DNA from: DASVUC01 sp036387255 | GTDB lineage: Bacteria; Planctomycetota; Phycisphaerae; Tepidisphaerales; Tepidisphaeraceae | DNA length: 18,876 nucleotides | Assembly: GCA_036387255.1 (NCBI GenBank) | Contig: DASVUC010000210.1 | Location: 1-18,876 of the forward strand | Direction: 5' to 3' | Shown: positions 14,688 to 18,876 of the stretch, one piece after another | How the letters are laid out: every line of letters begins with the position of its first letter | How positions within the stretch are numbered: position 1 is the first letter of the stretch | Notes under the pieces: generated by a model | Database searches by the model: none | Told to the model about the DNA's origin: nothing | The model's input: only the letters and a program-made list of their open reading frames with translations | Made by a program: the position numbers and the translations under genes

Positions 14688-17576
14688 ATGCGAATCTTCC
14701 TTCTTGCACTGTTGATGGGTCTGACCACTCAAGCAATCGCGGATGAGGTGGGGCACTTTCAAGTGCCATCCACCGACATCGGCACCACCGTCAACCTCAC
14801 CGGCCAATGGCGCTTCACCCCCGCCGGCGCGAATAAAGAAGTCGACGTCCCCGTCCCCCAGATGCTTTCCCGCATCCAATGGTGGCTGGACGATTCCGAG
14901 GACTTCAAGAAGTGGGAGCAGGCGCGCCTTAACGCCCTCGGCTTCGACACCGACAAAACCGACGAAGGCGCCTACCGCATCACCTTCGACGTCCCCAAAG
15001 ACTGGCCCAAGGGCCGCCACCTCTGGGTCGAATTCGATGGCGTGGCCATGAAGTGCAAGACCAGTTGCAACGGTCAGGAGCTCGGCGAGCACAAAGGCAT
15101 GTTCAGCCGCTTCGGCTACGATCTCACCGAGCACCTCAAGCCCGGAGAGAAGAACGAGCTCACCGTCTGGGTCTCGATGGAAAAGATTCCCCAGACCGAC
15201 GCGAAGCTCGGCGAAGCCGTCACCGTCAACCTCTCCGCCGCCAAGGTCATCTCCATGAGCAAGGGCATGTTCGGCCCGCTCACGCCCAACAAGGACAACC
15301 GCGCCTACGACCTCATGGGCATCTGGCAACCCGTACGCCTCGTCGTCCGCGGCGGCGCCAAGATCAACGACGTCTTCTTCCAGCCCAACGACTCACTCGA
15401 CGGCGCACGCGTCGACATCGAAGTCCAGTCCAGCGGCTACATGGGCAAGACCAAGGTCCGTGCCCGATGGCTCGACCCCGACCCGAAGGTGCTCGAGCGC
15501 TGGGAACTCTCCCAAAGCGCCGACCTCGCCGGAATCGCCCATGTCCAACTCCAGGGCAGCGGCATCAGCCCAAGGCTCTGGTCTCCCGCCAATCCAAACA
15601 TCTACAAGCTCCAGGTCACTCTCGAAACGCCTGACGGAAAGATCCTCGACCGCTGGACCCACAACGTCGGCTTCCGCACGTTCAAAATTCAGGGCAACCA
15701 GTTCCTCCTCAACGGCAAGCCCTACTTCCTCCGCGGCGCCAACCAGTTGCCCTACGGCAAGAACCCGTGGAACAACGACCTCCCGCGCAAGCTCATCCAG
15801 TTCATGCACGATGGCAACTTGCGCTTCACGCGCACGCACGCCACCCCCTGGAACGAAAACTGGCTCAACGCTGCCGACGAGATCGGCGTCGCCGTCAGCA
15901 TCGAAGGCATCCGCCCCTGGGCCTTCGCAGGTAAAGCCGCCGATCCGAGGCAGACTGTCATGCCGCCGAAGGAGATCTACGAGCACTGGCTCATGGAGAA
16001 CGAAGACGTCGTGAAGCGCTGCCGCAACCACCCCAGCGTCTTCATCTTCACCATCGGCAACGAAATGCTCCTCCGCGACGCGAAGAACATGGAGAAGTGG
16101 AAGCTCCTCAGCGGCGTCGTGAAGCAGACGCGCGGTCTCGCCCCGCACCATCCGCTCATCTGCTCCTCCGACTACACCCGCGACCCCGAGTTCTACGAAT
16201 CAACGCTTAAACCGGCAGGCATCGACGACGGCGACATCGACGACATGCACCGCTACAACGGCTGGTACGCCGACTCCGTCTTCCTCGTCGGCGCAGCGTA
16301 CGAGCGCGAAGCGAAAGCGAGCAAGGGCGCACGCCCGCTCATCGGCCAGGAGATGGCCACCGGTTATCCCGACCTCGACACCGGTCTCCCCGTCATGCGC
16401 TACACCCGCGATCTCGTCACCCCTCAGGCATGGGTCGGGGTCTACGCCTACCCCAGCAACGACCCCGCCATCTGGCTCACGGAACACGCCAGGGTCACCA
16501 AGCGCTGGGCGGAGCAGATGCGCTATCAGCGGGGATCCAACACCGCCGGCTTCTCCCTCTTCAGCCTCGAGTGCTGGTTCCAGCACAGCTACCTGCCCGA
16601 AGCCCAACCCTATCCCGTCTACGAAGCCGTCAAACAAGCCTTCGCCCCCATCGGCGTTGCACTCGAAACCAACCAGCGCCGCTTCTGGGGCGGCGACCAA
16701 ATGAAAACGAACGTCTTCGTCACCAACGACGATGAAGCAGCGCGCGATCTCACTGAACTCTCCGTGATCTGTGAGTTCAACGGCGTCCACAGCGAACCCG
16801 CTCCCATCCAAACCCTCAAGTACTACACCACCGCGAAAGTCCCCGTCGTTCTTCAGTTCTCACCAGTCGACCAGCGCACGAATGGCCAGCTCGTCACACG
16901 CGTCATGCAAGGCGACAAGGAGGTCAGTCGCACCGTCGACACCATCGATCTCTTCCCCAAGCCCACCTCCGGCCTCAGCGCGCCCGAAAGCGTCCTCGTC
17001 GTCAAACGCGGCGCTTCGGTCGCCGACCTCGCCCCCGGCAGACCCCTCCGCCAGAAGATTGAATCCGGCGCCACCTGCATCGTCTTCGCACCTCCGAAAA
17101 ACATCGTTCAGCTCTTCCCCAATGACCTGCTCGACATAAAGAATGACCCCGAGAAAGACCTCGCCGAATTCGCGGACTGGTACCCCGCCCGGGGCACGAA
17201 GCTCGCCGCCAACCTCCAGCCCATGGACCTGAAATGGTGGGCGCGCAAAGGCGATGACCCCGCCTTCATCGCCACCTCATCCCACCGCCTAAAGCAGGGG
17301 GGCCGCGCCCGAGAACTCATCCGCTTCATCCCCTCCCACAGCTACATCCCCGCCGAGAAAGTCCCCGACCAGTACCGCACCGTCCTCAGCGAAATCCCCC
17401 TCGGCAAAGGCCGCCTCTGGATCTGCGATCTCGGCATCGACGCCAGCGCCAGTGTCGATCCCGCCGCCCGCCTCTTCGCCGATAACCTCTACACCGCCGC
17501 CGCCGACCCCGACTCCACCAAAACCCTCCAACCCGTTCCCAGCCACGAAGAACTGCTGAGAGGAATGAAGCCGTAA
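14688..17576 (+). CDS. exported glycoside hydrolase family 2-like protein
   Basis: A 962-residue protein with signal peptide MRIFLLALLMGLTTQAIADE. Domain order follows GH2 (beta-galactosidase, glucuronidase or mannosidase type): a jelly-roll sugar-binding domain (about 30-230) with LWVEFDGVAMKCKTSCNGQELGEHKGMF, shown here as LWVEFDGVAM and SCNGQELGEHKGMF; an Ig-like domain ending NPNIYKLQVTLE (about 230-320); and a TIM barrel from FLLNGKPYFLRGANQLPYGK. The acid/base candidate is Glu459 in IFTIGNEMLL and the nucleophile candidate Glu555 in LIGQEMATGYP. The last 270 residues form extra beta-rich and alpha/beta domains, with PESVLVVKRGASVADL and GKGRLWICDLG. The exact substrate is unclear. It is the last gene of the cluster and ends 58 bases before a convergent gene. 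Confidence 0.85.
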   Translation: MRIFLLALLMGLTTQAIADEVGHFQVPSTDIGTTVNLTGQWRFTPAGANKEVDVPVPQMLSRIQWWLDDSEDFKKWEQARLNALGFDTDKTDEGAYRITFDVPKDWPKGRHLWVEFDGVAMKCKTSCNGQELGEHKGMFSRFGYDLTEHLKPGEKNELTVWVSMEKIPQTDAKLGEAVTVNLSAAKVISMSKGMFGPLTPNKDNRAYDLMGIWQPVRLVVRGGAKINDVFFQPNDSLDGARVDIEVQSSGYMGKTKVRARWLDPDPKVLERWELSQSADLAGIAHVQLQGSGISPRLWSPANPNIYKLQVTLETPDGKILDRWTHNVGFRTFKIQGNQFLLNGKPYFLRGANQLPYGKNPWNNDLPRKLIQFMHDGNLRFTRTHATPWNENWLNAADEIGVAVSIEGIRPWAFAGKAADPRQTVMPPKEIYEHWLMENEDVVKRCRNHPSVFIFTIGNEMLLRDAKNMEKWKLLSGVVKQTRGLAPHHPLICSSDYTRDPEFYESTLKPAGIDDGDIDDMHRYNGWYADSVFLVGAAYEREAKASKGARPLIGQEMATGYPDLDTGLPVMRYTRDLVTPQAWVGVYAYPSNDPAIWLTEHARVTKRWAEQMRYQRGSNTAGFSLFSLECWFQHSYLPEAQPYPVYEAVKQAFAPIGVALETNQRRFWGGDQMKTNVFVTNDDEAARDLTELSVICEFNGVHSEPAPIQTLKYYTTAKVPVVLQFSPVDQRTNGQLVTRVMQGDKEVSRTVDTIDLFPKPTSGLSAPESVLVVKRGASVADLAPGRPLRQKIESGATCIVFAPPKNIVQLFPNDLLDIKNDPEKDLAEFADWYPARGTKLAANLQPMDLKWWARKGDDPAFIATSSHRLKQGGRARELIRFIPSHSYIPAEKVPDQYRTVLSEIPLGKGRLWICDLGIDASASVDPAARLFADNLYTAAADPDSTKTLQPVPSHEELLRGMKP

Positions 17577-17589
17577 ACCCGTTCTTCAA

Positions 17590-17615
17590 GCGTGGCATGG
17601 GCGTCTCGCCCATGC
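17590..17615 (+). repeat. interspersed palindrome, intergenic copy
   Basis: GCGTG followed by the palindrome arms GCATGGGCG and CGCCCATGC. A second copy with the same arms and a similar GCGTGG flank lies at 18407-18433 on the other strand. Short palindromes of this kind occur many times in some planctomycete genomes, where they produce spurious small frames beginning MAWASRPC. Confidence 0.7.
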
Positions 17616-17624
17616 ATCTTTTCT
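17595..17624 (+). terminator. palindromic hairpin with T-run, probable intrinsic terminator
   Basis: GCATGGGCG (17595-17603) and CGCCCATGC (17607-17615) make a perfect 9-base-pair stem with a 3-base loop, followed by ATCTTTTCT on the plus strand. It lies between the convergent ends of the GH2-like gene and the amidohydrolase and should stop the plus-strand transcript. It is also one copy of an interspersed repeat. Confidence 0.6.
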
Positions 17625-17634
17625 GGCAATACAC

Positions 17635-18876
17635 TTACTCTGCGACCCGCCCCATCCTCTCCCAAAGGGCGTTTGCCACCTCCACCGCCTTGCTTCGAAT
17701 CCCCACCTCATCAAAACTCACCACCCGCCGATCGCGCAGCGCCACCTTCCCCCCCACAATCACATCCCGCACGTTCTGCGGCCCCATCGCAAAAATAAAG
17801 TGCCCCGGGAAATTTTCCGCCGTCATCTCCGTGAACGGCACATAATCCGTCACCACCACATCCGCCGCCGCCCCAACCTCCAACTTCCCCACCGTCACAC
17901 CCAAACACTGCGAAGCCGTCCGCGCCGACTGCGCCAGCATCCCAATCACGCGCGAGGGCGAAATCCCCGCCCCTCCATCCCGCGACTTGAACCACGCCGT
18001 CTTCGCCTCCGTGAACATGTCCGCCCCGATCCCGTCCGTCCCCAGCTGAATCGGACACGTGATCTTCCCCACGCGTGTATACCCCACCGCATTGTTCATG
18101 TTCGATCGCGGGTTGTGCGCCAGCCGCACGTTCGACGCATTGATCCTCGCGATCCCATCGTCCGACAGATGCGTCCCGTGCCCGAAGATCGTCTTGTCGT
18201 TCACGATGCCATGCCGCTCCAACCGGTTTACCAACGGCTCATTGTGCTCCCGCAGCGAGTGCTCCTCATCACAAGGATCCTCCGCCACATGAATATGCAC
18301 CCCCACCCCAAACTCCTTCGCCATCGCCGCCAGCCCATCCAGCGATTCATCCTCCAGCGTAAACGAAGCATGCGCCCCCACCAGCCCCGCAAACCGCCCG
18401 CCCGTAGCATGGGCGTCCCGCCCATGCCCACGCTTTCTCAAATACCTCCGGTTTTCTTCGAGCCCCTTTTCTCTCCCCTCCCTCCCATTTCGATCCGTCA
18501 CCTCATAACAAAGCACCCCCCGCAACCCCACGCGAGCAATCCCCCGCTCCATCGCATCCAGCGACCCTTCGATAGCGGCAGGGGAGGCATGATGATCAAT
18601 GAGCGTCGTCGTCCCACACCGAAGCGCCTCCAGCGCCCCAACGGTTGCCGACATCTCGTTCGATCCTTCATCCAGCGCCCGATCCAACCTCCACCACACC
18701 AACTGCAAAATTTCCAGGAAGTTCCGAGGCACTCGAGGCGCAGCAGGCATCCCAACCGCCAGCGCCGAATACAAATGCGTGTGCCCATTCACCATCCCCG
18801 GCAACACCACCGCGCCGCCGCAGTCGATGCTCTCATCCCCCGCTAGAGCCTCCACCCTCCCCCGCGCCACAATCAT
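17635..18876 (-). CDS. ssnA: SsnA-like amidohydrolase (partial, N-terminus cut)
   Basis: At least 413 residues, reaching the right edge. The ATG at 18876 is probably internal: family members have about 20-25 residues of strand before the part that aligns with IVARGRVEALAG. Signature blocks: metal-binding VNGHTHLYSAL (30-40; H32, H34), LVWWRLDRALDEGS (59-72), TLIDHHASPAAIEGSL (91-106), HIHVAED (194-200), GHGTHLSDDGI (232-242), NPRSNMNNAVGY (255-266) and LGTDGIGADMF (278-288; D281 metal/catalytic). It belongs with SsnA and related aminohydrolases or chlorohydrolases, which act on amino groups of purine- or guanine-like rings; the physiological substrate is uncertain. A palindromic repeat has inserted in frame at about residues 149-158. 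It is convergent with the GH2-like gene. Confidence 0.85.
   Translation of the reverse strand: MIVARGRVEALAGDESIDCGGAVVLPGMVNGHTHLYSALAVGMPAAPRVPRNFLEILQLVWWRLDRALDEGSNEMSATVGALEALRCGTTTLIDHHASPAAIEGSLDAMERGIARVGLRGVLCYEVTDRNGREGREKGLEENRRYLRKRGHGRDAHATGGRFAGLVGAHASFTLEDESLDGLAAMAKEFGVGVHIHVAEDPCDEEHSLREHNEPLVNRLERHGIVNDKTIFGHGTHLSDDGIARINASNVRLAHNPRSNMNNAVGYTRVGKITCPIQLGTDGIGADMFTEAKTAWFKSRDGGAGISPSRVIGMLAQSARTASQCLGVTVGKLEVGAAADVVVTDYVPFTEMTAENFPGHFIFAMGPQNVRDVIVGGKVALRDRRVVSFDEVGIRSKAVEVANALWERMGRVAE
18407..18433 (-). repeat. interspersed palindrome inside the amidohydrolase gene
   Basis: On the minus strand: GCGTGG, then GCATGGGCG, a GGA loop and CGCCCATGC. In the reading frame of the host gene it encodes part of RGHGRDAHATGG (about residues 149-160 of the visible protein). 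It sits where related SsnA proteins have a variable loop, so it is in frame and tolerated. Confidence 0.75.

Noticed and set aside
17592..17798. Small plus-strand frame starting MAWASRPC after the GH2-like gene.
   Set aside because: It begins in the palindromic repeat and runs antisense into the amidohydrolase gene; it is a by-product of the repeat.

Overview
The window looks like part of a high-GC planctomycete chromosome, most likely the Phycisphaerae side of the phylum. The evidence is by eye only. It includes tandem stand-alone prepilins with a C-[MV]-NNLRQL block after the N-terminal helix, SpoVG carrying an internal zinc ribbon, large secreted glycosidase-like proteins, and a short interspersed palindrome that reads HGRDAHAT or MAWASRPC when translated. 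No rRNA, tRNA, CRISPR array, transposase or phage gene is visible.

Layout. 1-1100 (minus): two tandem prepilin-like proteins, the second cut by the left edge. 1385-2356 (plus): ispE, behind a good sigma-70-type promoter at 1239-1267. 2552-3037 (plus): SpoVG with a zinc ribbon. 3112-3984 (minus): a small SAM-methyltransferase and a small DUF2007-like protein. 4054-7124 (plus): rph, a lipoprotein with two SPOR-like modules, rdgB and a universal stress protein, a housekeeping RNA/nucleotide-quality block. 7143-9622 (minus): pilT, a membrane-anchored NucA/EndA-type nuclease and its NuiA-type inhibitor. 9704-17576 (plus): three large exported carbohydrate-active-looking proteins in a row; the first is broken by a one-base frameshift just before its candidate catalytic cysteine. 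17635-18876 (minus): an SsnA-like amidohydrolase, running off the right edge.

How the parts may work together. The most interesting unit is pilT-nucA-nuiA. A pilus-retraction ATPase gene is followed by a membrane-tethered nuclease with the DRGH motif, the same superfamily as the DNA-uptake nuclease EndA. The nuclease gene overlaps by 4 bases (ATGA) the gene for a cytosolic NuiA-like inhibitor, which keeps the C-terminal threonine used by the known inhibitor. This could be a DNA-uptake or DNA-scavenging module with built-in self-protection. The second unit is the 8-kb exported glycosidase cluster, which probably attacks one polysaccharide; its substrate cannot be read from sequence.

Other notable points: -10-like elements sit 7-10 bases before the ATG of rph, the SPOR lipoprotein and nucA, with no Shine-Dalgarno, which suggests leaderless or near-leaderless mRNAs. 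A palindromic repeat acts as a likely terminator in one copy and has been absorbed in frame into the SsnA-like gene in the other. All family calls come from recognising motifs by eye; no database search was run.
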